A program made the translations under genes and the position numbers. Shown one piece after another: positions 8,939-16,710 of a stretch of DNA of 64,000 nucleotides (within the stretch, counting starts at the first letter, position 1; each line of letters starts with the position of its first letter). The notes under the pieces were generated by a model. It was not told the DNA's origin, did not search any database, and saw only the letters and a list, made by a program, of their open reading frames with translations. Origin of the DNA: Anaerolineae bacterium (lineage in GTDB: Bacteria > Chloroflexota > Anaerolineae > 4572-78 > J111); contig JAHDWA010000018.1 in assembly GCA_023382535.1 (NCBI GenBank), forward strand, positions 1 to 64,000, read 5' to 3'.

Positions 8939-9769
8939 CTAGATACGTCTAATTCGATCAATCAACTTGGTAACCACGCTCCGCTTCTCCGCCGGTGATT
9001 GACTGGCTGCTTTTCGGCCCGCTCGGGTAATCGGCGCAATCATTTTCTTTTGTTCCATTCCTTCAGGCCGGATAATTTCCACCAACCCCGCTTGCAACAT
9101 GCCATAAACGATTTTCCTGATCTGGAACTCGTCCATATTGTTGTTCATGGCAATTTGTTTGACCGAATTGCGCGGATGGATGTGAGAAATAACCCGCCAG
9201 TCATCCTGGGTTAGTTTGACATCTCGGAGGGGTTTATCCGTAATTTTTAGGGCAATAATCCCCAAATCAGGCAATTCGTCTTGTAGCTTTTCAAACTGCT
9301 CAATGCGTCGGCTGCCTTCCAAAATTACATTATCCAGGTTAAGGGGAACCGTAATTCTATCATTAGCAGGCAAAGCGTCTTGTTCAAAAAAGAAATCACC
9401 ATCTGTCCAGGTAAAAAGATCATAGACGATCTCTAGCATGTAATCTTTAACACCCTGAACAATATCATCTCTGGAAACCAGCCGGGCATCCATCAAGTAT
9501 TTGCCCATGACCCTATCCGATGAGTTGGCGGCTTGGTTGTTGATAGCGTCTGCCTGTTCTCTGGTTAATTTGCCTGTTTTTAGAAGCATGGCGGCCAGGT
9601 GCCCTTCTTGGGCGTTGGTGGCAGCATAAACCAACCGCCCCTCTCTAAAATACAGGGAGGCATTTTCGCTTAGGCCATTGATGGTTAGTTTCCCGGTTTT
9701 GCGAGCCAGGTTAACCAAGTTTAGAAGTTGCGTGGTGCTAAAATCCCGTAGATTTCCTTTTAACGCCAT
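8939..9769 (-). CDS. DUF4388 (PATAN) domain protein
   Basis: 276 residues. The N-terminal 100 residues match the DUF4388/PATAN module: 'MALKGNLRDFSTTQLLNLVNLARKTGKLTI' start, 'LYFREGRLVYA', then helical 'AMLLKTGKLTREQA'. The middle part has 'YDLFTWTDGDFFFE', usual for this family. The rest (about 190-245) looks like a winged helix ('RNSVKQIAMNNNMDEFQIRKIVYGML'), followed by a basic tail. PATAN proteins act as adaptors in signalling with receiver domains or GTPases, for example in twitching and phototaxis (family knowledge). A strong promoter lies about 50 bp upstream of the ATG, and the GTPase gene follows, which suggests a two-gene unit. Confidence 0.85.
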   Translation of the reverse strand: MALKGNLRDFSTTQLLNLVNLARKTGKLTINGLSENASLYFREGRLVYAATNAQEGHLAAMLLKTGKLTREQADAINNQAANSSDRVMGKYLMDARLVSRDDIVQGVKDYMLEIVYDLFTWTDGDFFFEQDALPANDRITVPLNLDNVILEGSRRIEQFEKLQDELPDLGIIALKITDKPLRDVKLTQDDWRVISHIHPRNSVKQIAMNNNMDEFQIRKIVYGMLQAGLVEIIRPEGMEQKKMIAPITRAGRKAASQSPAEKRSVVTKLIDRIRRI

Positions 9770-9819
9770 TGCTACTTACCGTGTCCTTAAGGGCACTCTG
9801 TAGATTTTTAGGATGGCCT

Positions 9820-9848
9820 ATTATACCTGCTCAAAGAATTTGAGTCAA
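9820..9848 (-). promoter_or_regulatory. Sigma-70-type promoter for the PATAN-GTPase unit
   Basis: On the minus strand, TTGACT (9848-9843), a 17-base spacer and a perfect TATAAT (9825-9820). The transcript would start near 9813, about 44 bases before the ATG at 9769. Five of six and six of six consensus matches make this one of the clearest promoters in the window. Confidence 0.8.
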
Positions 9849-10126
9849 CCTTATAAACAGCCGTTAACATGGAAAAAGAGCCGCCCCTGTGGAGCGGCCA
9901 AATTCCAACCATCGAGCAGGCTCGGTCTGTTATAAACAGGTCAGAGTAACCCTACTTTGTATAACTCTTTTTAATATAGCACGCCCGTTTTAAGAATCCA
10001 ATAGAGCGAAAGTCCCACAAAATCAACCGGGCTTTTTAGGTGAAACCTGTTCGCCTAAGCGGTAATTATTTTCTTCAACGAAGCTTGAGTAAGGATAAAG
10101 TGAATTCTGACCTTCACCTCGCAAAT

Positions 10127-10155
10127 TTGAACTTGATCCTACCTCATGCTATTAT
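10127..10155 (+). promoter_or_regulatory. Probable promoter for the RNase D gene
   Basis: TTGAAC (10127-10132), a 17-base spacer, TATTAT (10150-10155). The transcript would start near 10162 and leave a leader of about 145 bases that contains the paired element at 10210-10267. The 9849-10126 stretch before it shows no gene. It only holds an imperfect 8 bp hairpin near 9881-9899 with no T-run. Confidence 0.55.
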
Positions 10156-10209
10156 AGGTACGTTATTGACTCCTTGCGCCTAAATAACACCACAGAATTT
10201 GTTCGGAAT

Positions 10210-10267
10210 GATAGGGCTGACCCTTGCGGTCGTCTCGGCGGGGCAGGCGCAAGGCCATGCCCCTATC
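10210..10267 (+). promoter_or_regulatory. Structured leader RNA element upstream of rnd
   Basis: Two perfect nested 7 bp stems: GATAGGG (10210-10216) with CCCTATC (10261-10267), and CCTTGCG (10222-10228) with CGCAAGG (10248-10254). A competing stem, GGGGCA (10240-10245) with TGCCCC (10258-10263), would break both. The element is inside the predicted transcript leader. I do not recognise a known riboswitch class, and no T-run terminator follows. Regulation of rnd by an alternative fold is inference. Confidence 0.4.
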
Positions 10268-10307
10268 TGCTGGATTAATTTGTGGTTTTATTTAGATTAT
10301 CAGGTTT

Positions 10308-11477
10308 ATGGTTCAACTGGCAATACACTCCAACTCAATACCTACTTACCAACCCGTTTGGATCGACTCACGGTCCGGGTTGGACCAGCTAATTAAAGAC
10401 CTGGCAGAGGAGCCTCTGATTGCGGTTGATACCGAAAGCGATAGCCTTTACAGTTACTTTGAAAAGGTTTGTCTGATTCAGTTTTCTACCCCCCGTGCTG
10501 ATTACCTGGTAGACCCTCTCAGTATGGATGTTGCTAAACTGGCTCCGCTTTTTGCCAATCCAGCCAGCCAAAAAGTGTTCCACGCGGCCGAATACGACTT
10601 GCTCAGCCTCAAGCGCGATTACGGCTTTACCTTTACTAATCTCTTCGATACGATGTTGGCCGCCCGTATCTTGGGCTGGCCGCGTTACGGGCTTGGGCCG
10701 ATTTTGGAAGAATACTTTGAGGTCAAACTCGATAAACGGTTTCAGCGCCACAATTGGGGGCAGCGGCCTTTAAGTCAGCAAGCACTGGATTATGCCCGGC
10801 TTGATACCCACTATTTGTTACCCTTGCGTGAAATTCAAATGAATGTCCTGCAAAAGCAAGGTCGTTTACAGGAAGCTCTTGAGGCGTTTGAACGCCAAAC
10901 CCATGTTCAACCCTCGACTAAAGTCTTTGACCCCAACGATTTCTGGCGCATCAAAGGGAGCAAGGATTTAGATCCACAGCAGCAGGCTATTCTGCGGGAA
11001 CTCTTTATCACCCGTGATAAAATTGCCCGCAAAATTGATCGCCCTCCTTTTAAAGTGATGAACGACTCCGTTTTGGTCCAATTAGCCAAAGAACAACCCC
11101 AAAGCGAAAAGACTCTTCACGAGATCAAAGGCTTGGGAATCAAGCTACTCCAGCACGATGCCCAGCACATTCTTCGGGCGATTTACGAAGGCCGAACTGC
11201 CTCCCCCCCGCAATACCCCTCCAACCATCATCGTCCCGATGATGAGACAATTGCCCGCTATGAAGCGCTGCGCCACTGGCGTAATACCCTGGCCACCGAG
11301 CGCGGCGTCGAGCCGGATGTCATCATCAGCAACAACGCCTTGATGGACATTGCCCGCCGGAACCCTAAAACCCTCAGCATGTTAACTAAAATGGGCGTGC
11401 TGGGCAACTGGCAATTTGAAACCTACGGCCAAACTTTGCTGAATGTTTTAAAGAGGGCGGCAGTGCAGGTTAATTAG
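10308..11477 (+). CDS. rnd: Ribonuclease D
   Basis: 389 residues, the usual length for RNase D. The DEDDy exonuclease domain comes first: motif I AVDTESD (D41, E43), motif II HAAEYDLLSL, and motif III YARLDTHYLLPL with the Tyr four residues before the Asp. One or two HRDC-type helical domains follow (about 215-300 and 310-385; 'RDKIARKIDRPPFKVMND', 'WRNTLATERGVEPDVIISN'). The enzyme trims 3' ends of tRNA precursors and other stable RNAs in the cytoplasm (family knowledge). It is the only rightward gene in the first 21 kb and overlaps the convergent HAD gene by 8 bases. Confidence 0.93.
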   Translation: MVQLAIHSNSIPTYQPVWIDSRSGLDQLIKDLAEEPLIAVDTESDSLYSYFEKVCLIQFSTPRADYLVDPLSMDVAKLAPLFANPASQKVFHAAEYDLLSLKRDYGFTFTNLFDTMLAARILGWPRYGLGPILEEYFEVKLDKRFQRHNWGQRPLSQQALDYARLDTHYLLPLREIQMNVLQKQGRLQEALEAFERQTHVQPSTKVFDPNDFWRIKGSKDLDPQQQAILRELFITRDKIARKIDRPPFKVMNDSVLVQLAKEQPQSEKTLHEIKGLGIKLLQHDAQHILRAIYEGRTASPPQYPSNHHRPDDETIARYEALRHWRNTLATERGVEPDVIISNNALMDIARRNPKTLSMLTKMGVLGNWQFETYGQTLLNVLKRAAVQVN

Positions 11478-12204
11478 CGTTTGCCAGCTTTAATAGGGGC
11501 AATAACTCGCTTAATTGGCGAATGGTGACAATCCCCGGCGGAAGTTCACTCCCATTGGGACTCATAAAAATAGGCAGCATACCCGCATTCTGCGCGCCTT
11601 GAATATCCGCAATTAAGCTGTCGCCGACATACAAAACCTGCTCTGGAGCAACCTCGCCGGCTAACTTTAAAGCCGCCAGAAAGAGGCGCTTGTCCGGCTT
11701 ATGATAGCCTGCTTCTTCCGAAACCAGGGTAAAATCAACATGCGCGTCCAGCCGGTGGCGTTTGATTTTGCCCCGCTGCAATGTGGTAAAGCCGTTGGTT
11801 AAGATGCCAACTTTGTACCTGGCTCGTACCGCCGCCAGGACCGTTAACGTATCCTCAAAGGGGACCGCTTCCTCCAGCACCAGCTCATTCCAGCAGTTGA
11901 CCATCGCCTCGGCCAGCGTAGTATCCTTTTTTAGGGCGCGCAAGGTGTTGACATAACTGTACTTGGCGGCCATATCCCCGCTGAGGACCCCATCCACCAT
12001 CATATACCACATGTCCTCGTTGCGAGGCCAGAAACATTCAAAAAACTCGTCATGAGTTAGCGGTGCAAGCTGATCGGCAAAGCGAGCAAACAGTGTTTCC
12101 GTAAGCTGGCTCAAGCGCCAGGTATGTTTGATGAGCGTGCCGTCCATATCAAAGATGACAGTGGTAATATGGGAGTAATCCCTGGTATGATGAGACTCAG
12201 CCAA
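11470..12204 (-). CDS. HAD-superfamily hydrolase
   Basis: I place the start at a TTG (12204-12202) preceded by AAGGAAGG with 8-base spacing, giving 244 residues. A longer in-frame reading to 12357 would run into the upstream thioesterase gene and adds only non-homologous residues. Motif I is VIFDMDGTL with the nucleophile Asp, motif II is ILTNGF, the motif III Lys is in 'GYHKPDKRLF', and motif IV is VGDSLIADIQGAQNAGM. The cap region lies between motifs I and II. This is the phosphoglycolate phosphatase/YjjG-like subgroup of Mg-dependent phosphatases (family knowledge), with substrate unknown. It is last in a leftward run of M16, M16, thioesterase and HAD genes. Confidence 0.85.
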   Translation of the reverse strand: MAESHHTRDYSHITTVIFDMDGTLIKHTWRLSQLTETLFARFADQLAPLTHDEFFECFWPRNEDMWYMMVDGVLSGDMAAKYSYVNTLRALKKDTTLAEAMVNCWNELVLEEAVPFEDTLTVLAAVRARYKVGILTNGFTTLQRGKIKRHRLDAHVDFTLVSEEAGYHKPDKRLFLAALKLAGEVAPEQVLYVGDSLIADIQGAQNAGMLPIFMSPNGSELPPGIVTIRQLSELLPLLKLANAN

Positions 12205-12226
12205 CGTAATGTCCTTCCTTACAAAG

Positions 12227-12652
12227 TTAAACGTTGAACGTTGCCCGTTCAAACGCTTCAATCTTCGCTCGCATTTCCGACGGAATGGGGGTACTGGTCT
12301 GGGCAGCATAATCGTAATGAACCAGAACCCCATCACCTTCGGCAGCCAGTTCGCCATCAGCCTCGACCCGATGAGCCAATCTCAGGCTTGACCGTTTCAT
12401 TTCGACAATCCTCGAACCAACTTCGACCCGCTGGCCGTAGAAAATTGGCTTGCGGAAATCACAATTGATGTGCGCCAGAATGAAGGCCAAATCATTCCAG
12501 CCAGCCTGCGGCGAGCGAACACCGACATCTATCAAATATCGGATTCGGGCCGTCTCAATGTAGGTAAAAATGACCCCATTGTTGACATGCCCGAAAACAT
12601 CCAAATCTCTGAAGCGAACTTCAATTGGGGTCAGGTGGCGAAAATTGTCCAT
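12227..12652 (-). CDS. Hotdog-fold acyl-CoA thioesterase (4HBT / YbgC-FadM type)
   Basis: 141 residues from the ATG at 12652, which begins MDNFRHLTPIEVRF as in related proteins. A longer frame to 12730 overlaps the M16 gene and looks non-coding. The catalytic loop RFRDLDVFGHVNN carries the Asp expected in 4HBT enzymes, followed by the long hot-dog helix 'TYIETARIRYL' and the strands 'RVEVGSRIVEMKRSSLRLAH'. Members hydrolyse acyl-CoA or acyl-ACP thioesters in the cytoplasm (family knowledge). It lies 28 bp after the M16 gene and 22 bp before the HAD gene, so it is probably in one operon. Confidence 0.88.
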   Translation of the reverse strand: MDNFRHLTPIEVRFRDLDVFGHVNNGVIFTYIETARIRYLIDVGVRSPQAGWNDLAFILAHINCDFRKPIFYGQRVEVGSRIVEMKRSSLRLAHRVEADGELAAEGDGVLVHYDYAAQTSTPIPSEMRAKIEAFERATFNV

Positions 12653-12680
12653 ACGCTGCGAGGAATGAATTAAATGTCGC

Positions 12681-13943
12681 TTACTTTGATTCTGCGTACG
12701 GCCCGGCAATAGCCAGAGCGTAGATCTCATCGCTGAGGTAGTGTTGGACGACGGTTTGAATTTGTTCGGGAGTCACGGCGTTAATTAAATCGGGGTAGCG
12801 GGCAATGAAATCATCGCCAAGCCGGTAAAGGTGTGCTTCCAGCAGTAGCGAGGCGACGCCCTCGTTTGACTCCAGTTGCAGGGGCAGTGTACCGGTCAAG
12901 TAGGCTTTGGCATCAGCCAGTTCCTGATCACTCACCGTCTCGTCCCGAAAGCGGCGCACCTCGGCCAGCATGAGGTCAACGGCCCTGTCAATGTTAGCCG
13001 GATTAACGCCGGCGTAAACTGTCCAGGGGGCAGGGCCCAAATTGCCGCTTAGACTGGTCCGGGCATAGTAGGCCATGCCTTCCTTGTCTCGCACATTGAG
13101 GCCGATGCGTCCGCCCAGGCCCAGTTGCCCCAGAATGGTATCTCCCACTTCGGCAGCATAGAAATCTTTGTCCTGGCGGCGCGGCCCGATGGTGCCCAGC
13201 ACCAGATCCGCCTGTGATTTGTTAGGCATAGGGTGAACGTAGCGGACCTTTTCTACCAGAGGCGCAGGTTCAGGCAGAGTGGTATCAGGTGGAGGATGGC
13301 CCGGCTGCCACTGGCCAAGAGCAGCTTCCAGCGTATCGTAAACGGCCTGGCTGCTCACATCGCCAACTACCACAATGGCCCCCTCGTGTGGATGGAGAGT
13401 CTGCTGGTAGAAATGGAGCAGATCCTCCCGGCTGAGGCCAGGAATGCTCTCCAGCGTGCCATTGGCCGACCGGCCGTAAGGATGGTCGAGACCATAGAGA
13501 ATCTCGCGAAAATAACGCCCGGCCATACTGCGTGGGCTGTCCTCGGCTTCTTTGAGACCCGTAATAATCTGGCCGCGCACCTTTTCTACTTCCTCGGCTG
13601 GAAAAGTCGGCGTCAGCAGAATGTCAGACATGATTTCTACCAGCACATGGAAATCCTCGGCCAGACTTTTGCCACCAAAGCCGGTAAGGTGCCGTCCGGA
13701 GTTGACATAGACGCTCGCCCCGATGGACTCAATGGTTTCATTGATTTCGGCAAAAGTGCGGCGTTCCGTACCCCGGCGCATCACACTGGTGCTAAAAGAG
13801 GCCAGACCCGCTCGCTCCGATCCATCCAAATTAGAGCCTCCATGCAAATGGCTGCGGACCACCACACTCTGAGCGTGATGATTTTCTTTGACAATCAAAG
13901 TGATGCCGTTGGAAAGCGTGTATTTCTGAAAGGTTAAGTCCAC
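12681..13943 (-). CDS. M16 family peptidase-like protein, non-catalytic partner
   Basis: 420 residues with the two-lobed M16 layout (N-lobe 1-210, C-lobe 211-420). The position of the zinc-binding HxxEH motif reads AGLASFSTSVMRRGT, so the metal ligands are absent. The C-lobe retains the substrate-contact segment 'LGLGGRIGLNVRDKEGMAYYARTS', the R/Y-type feature of beta subunits in bacterial M16B heterodimers. Family knowledge says such a subunit pairs with a zinc-carrying subunit, and that partner is the upstream gene at 14028-15308. The 84 bp between the two genes is filled by heptamer repeats. No signal peptide is visible. Confidence 0.9.
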   Translation of the reverse strand: MDLTFQKYTLSNGITLIVKENHHAQSVVVRSHLHGGSNLDGSERAGLASFSTSVMRRGTERRTFAEINETIESIGASVYVNSGRHLTGFGGKSLAEDFHVLVEIMSDILLTPTFPAEEVEKVRGQIITGLKEAEDSPRSMAGRYFREILYGLDHPYGRSANGTLESIPGLSREDLLHFYQQTLHPHEGAIVVVGDVSSQAVYDTLEAALGQWQPGHPPPDTTLPEPAPLVEKVRYVHPMPNKSQADLVLGTIGPRRQDKDFYAAEVGDTILGQLGLGGRIGLNVRDKEGMAYYARTSLSGNLGPAPWTVYAGVNPANIDRAVDLMLAEVRRFRDETVSDQELADAKAYLTGTLPLQLESNEGVASLLLEAHLYRLGDDFIARYPDLINAVTPEQIQTVVQHYLSDEIYALAIAGPYAESK

Positions 13944-13960
13944 AATCTAAACTCCAAATC

Positions 13961-14020
13961 GTATTGTGTGCTGCGTGCTGCGTGAAACTTATAACGGAAC
14001 ACGCAATACGCAGCACGGAG
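13961..14020. repeat. Heptamer repeat, inverted pair (GTGCTGC / ACGCAGC type)
   Basis: Left arm reads GTGTGCT-GCGTGCT-GCGTGAA and right arm ACGGAAC-ACGCAAT-ACGCAGC-ACGGAGT. The units are seven bases and the arms are roughly reverse complements (GTGCTGCGT against ACGCAGCAC), so the RNA would fold. The repeat fills the gap between the two M16 genes. A related right-arm sequence occurs at 25774-25794. Confidence 0.75.
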
Positions 14021-14027
14021 TCTCAAT

Positions 14028-15308
14028 TTAGGTTTCAATGGTCGGTTCAAACCAGCCCGTGGTGCGATTGACCGGTTTGAGGTAGGTTTGGGCGACCCGC
14101 TGAACATCAGCCGCTGTGACCGCTGAGAGATTATCTACAAAAGTATCAAAATAATGCCAATCCCCCAGCATTTCTTGCCAACCGAGCCAGTAGGCCTGGC
14201 TGCTGACCCGCTCAACGGTATAGGCAAATTGAGCCTTGACCTGTTTGCGTACTTTGGCTAACTCTTCTTCGGCCACCGGTTCTTGACAAATACGCTCAAT
14301 CTCGGCGTTAAGCGTGGATTCAAACTCAGCCAGGGTACGACCGTGACGAATGGTGCCGCTAAAATGAATCGCGCCAGGGTCAATACTCGGACGATAGCTG
14401 GCATTAGCCTGGGTAGCAATTTCGGTTTCTACCAGGGCGCGATACAGGCGGGCGCTGCGGTGGGTCGGCGTGCCGCCCAGGCTGGCTCCAGACAAGATGG
14501 ATTCGAGCATAATCAAGGGAAAAGAGTCAGGATGATTGCCGGCGCAGGTGTGGTAAACGGCGTGAAAGTAAGCTGTTGTGCCGGGCTGGCGCATAAGCAC
14601 CCGTCGCTCGCTCTGCTGGGGTGGTTCTTTGGCCAGAACGGGCGGCGGGGGGGGGCCAGCGGGTATTGAGCCAAATAACTCCTCAATCCGGGCTTGAACT
14701 TGCGCGACACTAATATCGCCGACAATAATTAAAACGGCGTTGTGCGGGCCGTAATAAGTTTGGTAATGCTGGTAAAGGTCATCCCGGGTAATATTGTGCA
14801 AGTCTTCTTTCCAGCCGATAACCATATGCCCGTAGGGATGCACCCGGTATGCCGCCGCCGAGACTTCTTCATACAAAGCCCACTCCGGGTTATTCTCGCT
14901 GCCTTCACGCTCGGAGATAATCACGGTTCGCTCGCTGGTGACTTCGCCCGGATCAATCACAGAATTAGCCATGCGGTCACTCTCGATACGTAGACCCAGG
15001 TCCAGCCGGTCGGCAGGCAGGGTTTCAAAGTAAGCGGTATAATCCTGGCCGGTAAAGCCGTTTAAAACGCCGCCGTTGCGGTTGACTTCGAGCATAATGC
15101 TGCCCTTGGGAAAGGTGGGCGTACCCTTAAACATCATATGTTCAACCCAATGCGAGATGCCCGTTTTGCCGGGATGCTCATTCCGCCCACCGACTCGGTA
15201 CCAAATCCAGTTGCTCACCACAGGCGCCGTATGCACCGGTTTGAGGATAACCTGCAGGCCATTGGCCAGAGTATAATTTACAATTTCAGAATTATTGGAT
15301 TCGGGCAA
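14028..15308 (-). CDS. M16 family zinc peptidase, catalytic partner
   Basis: 426 residues. The inverted zinc motif HWVEHMMFKGT (HxxEH, near residue 46) is intact, and the distal Glu is probably in the following helix region around residue 120. The C-lobe has 'LGGTPTHRSARLYRALVETEIATQ'. Related enzymes are mitochondrial-processing-peptidase-like M16B proteases that act in a clam-shell cavity on small peptides (family knowledge). Upstream of the zinc-less partner, the two would form one heterodimer. The protein starts 'MPESNNSEIVNYTLANGLQVILKP' with no signal peptide, so it is probably cytoplasmic. Confidence 0.93.
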   Translation of the reverse strand: MPESNNSEIVNYTLANGLQVILKPVHTAPVVSNWIWYRVGGRNEHPGKTGISHWVEHMMFKGTPTFPKGSIMLEVNRNGGVLNGFTGQDYTAYFETLPADRLDLGLRIESDRMANSVIDPGEVTSERTVIISEREGSENNPEWALYEEVSAAAYRVHPYGHMVIGWKEDLHNITRDDLYQHYQTYYGPHNAVLIIVGDISVAQVQARIEELFGSIPAGPPPPPVLAKEPPQQSERRVLMRQPGTTAYFHAVYHTCAGNHPDSFPLIMLESILSGASLGGTPTHRSARLYRALVETEIATQANASYRPSIDPGAIHFSGTIRHGRTLAEFESTLNAEIERICQEPVAEEELAKVRKQVKAQFAYTVERVSSQAYWLGWQEMLGDWHYFDTFVDNLSAVTAADVQRVAQTYLKPVNRTTGWFEPTIET

Positions 15309-15389
15309 AGTTGCCTCCTCTTAAATGATGATAGCGAGACCTGGCACGTCTGGCGTGTTTTATAAAAAATTAACGCACGATGCAACCCC

Positions 15390-15412
15390 GTTTTACGTTT
15401 CACTTTTCACGG
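15390..15412. repeat. Heptamer repeat at the 3' end of the M20 gene
   Basis: Three units TTTTACG-TTTCACT-TTTCACG follow each other and include the stop codon and last five codons of the M20 peptidase gene (ending K-S-E-T). The repeat seems to have entered or replaced the original gene end. Confidence 0.5.
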
Positions 15413-16616
15413 CTTCAGCCAAAGCGAGAACGAGTGCAGCATAGGCAACGACCGCCTCGCTCATTTGCGCCAGGCTGATCCGTTCTTGGTTGGTATGGGC
15501 CAACCGTTCATCGCCGGGGCCAAAGCCGATGGTTGGAATGCCGGCAGCCATAAGATGACCGCCATCGGTGGCAAAGCGCCAGATATCAACTCCTTCGTCC
15601 CGGCCCAATACTTCAGACAAGGCAGTTCGGGCTGCTTGAAGCAAGGGATGGTCTTCCGGCATGAGGAAAGAGGGAAAGATGGAAGGAAAGGTTTCCATCA
15701 TTCCCGTATAGGTGATAAGTTCGTGGGTAGCAACCTCAACCGTGGCCTGAATGTCAGGCAAACTCGAAGCAGCAAGACAATGATCAAGCAAGTTCTGAAC
15801 TTTAGCCACTATTTCGGGGGGCGACTCGCCGGGCACATTGCGCCAATCCAGGGTCAGGTAAACTTCGCCGGGCGTCACATTAGGGCTGATTTGATCGGTG
15901 GCATAAAGGGTCGGGGCCACCGTCGAAGTCCCCAGAGCTGGATCCAGTGCCATGGTTAGCGTGGGCAATTGGGCCAAAAAAGCCGCTACCCCATAGTGAG
16001 GATTAGCCGCCAGATGAGGGACACTGGCATGAGCCGAGCGGCCCTTGAACCTTGCCGTTAACTGCACCCGTCCCCGATGGCCTCGTCGTAAGATATTGCG
16101 GCTTGGCTCGCCACAGATAGCCGCCTGGGCTTTGAGTTGAGAAGCCAGGTACTGCGTTCCCAGCCCGCCAATTTCTTCCATAACCGCAACTGTCATCAAA
16201 ATGTCGCCGGGTGGAGTCAGGCCAACCCGCTTGAGCAGGCTGGCCGCATAGATCATGCCAGCCAGCGGGCCTTTCATATCCACCGATGCCCGTCCCCACA
16301 ATTCACCTCCGACAATTTCACCGCTGAAAGGAGGATACGACCACCCCTCGTGCGGGCCGGGGTCAACGTGATCCATATGACCGTTCAGCAGCACCGCTGG
16401 TCCACTGCCACCGATAATCTTGCCGATAATATTGCCGGCCTGATCCGTCCAAACCTCGTCGTAGCCCAGATGATTCATTTCGCGGATAATGGCCGGCATA
16501 ATCTCATTTTCCTGGCCAGGCAGGCTGGGGATCCGTACAAGCTGTTGGGTAAAATCTACCAGGGCTGCTTGCTGCTCCTGGGCAGCCAGGTAAATATTTT
16601 CTAGAAGTGGCTTCAT
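15393..16616 (-). CDS. M20 family metallopeptidase / amidohydrolase (YgeY-ArgE-DapE-like)
   Basis: 407 residues from the ATG at 16616, where MKPLLENIYLAAQEQ begins. An in-frame extension to 16682 adds 22 unlikely residues. Zinc-site landmarks are LLNGHMDHVDPG (His and catalytic Asp), RASVDMKGPLAG (bridging Asp), MEEIGGLGT (catalytic Glu and metal Glu), CGEPS (Asp/Glu ligand), and a distal His in RLAHTNQERIS. A dimerisation insert lies between about 190 and 300 (GRSAHASVPHLAANPHYG). The pattern is closest to YgeY-like hydrolases, which are related to acetylornithine and succinyl-diaminopimelate deacylases (family knowledge). The substrate is not defined. The last codons consist of heptamer repeat sequence. 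Confidence 0.9.
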   Translation of the reverse strand: MKPLLENIYLAAQEQQAALVDFTQQLVRIPSLPGQENEIMPAIIREMNHLGYDEVWTDQAGNIIGKIIGGSGPAVLLNGHMDHVDPGPHEGWSYPPFSGEIVGGELWGRASVDMKGPLAGMIYAASLLKRVGLTPPGDILMTVAVMEEIGGLGTQYLASQLKAQAAICGEPSRNILRRGHRGRVQLTARFKGRSAHASVPHLAANPHYGVAAFLAQLPTLTMALDPALGTSTVAPTLYATDQISPNVTPGEVYLTLDWRNVPGESPPEIVAKVQNLLDHCLAASSLPDIQATVEVATHELITYTGMMETFPSIFPSFLMPEDHPLLQAARTALSEVLGRDEGVDIWRFATDGGHLMAAGIPTIGFGPGDERLAHTNQERISLAQMSEAVVAYAALVLALAEAVKSET

Positions 16617-16710
16617 AGTCAAATCTCTTGGTAAAAAGGCTGTTTGGTTAGATAAAAAAGCAGTGTACCTGCTGGGTAACACTGCTTCTGGAAATGGCGA
16701 GGAGATTGGG

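Noticed and set aside
10199..10396. Small open frame overlapping the rnd start
   Set aside because: It lies over the paired leader element and overlaps a clear gene in another frame.
12205..12357. Longer N-terminus for the HAD hydrolase
   Set aside because: It would overlap the thioesterase gene by 131 bases, while a TTG with an AAGGAAGG site gives a normal start.
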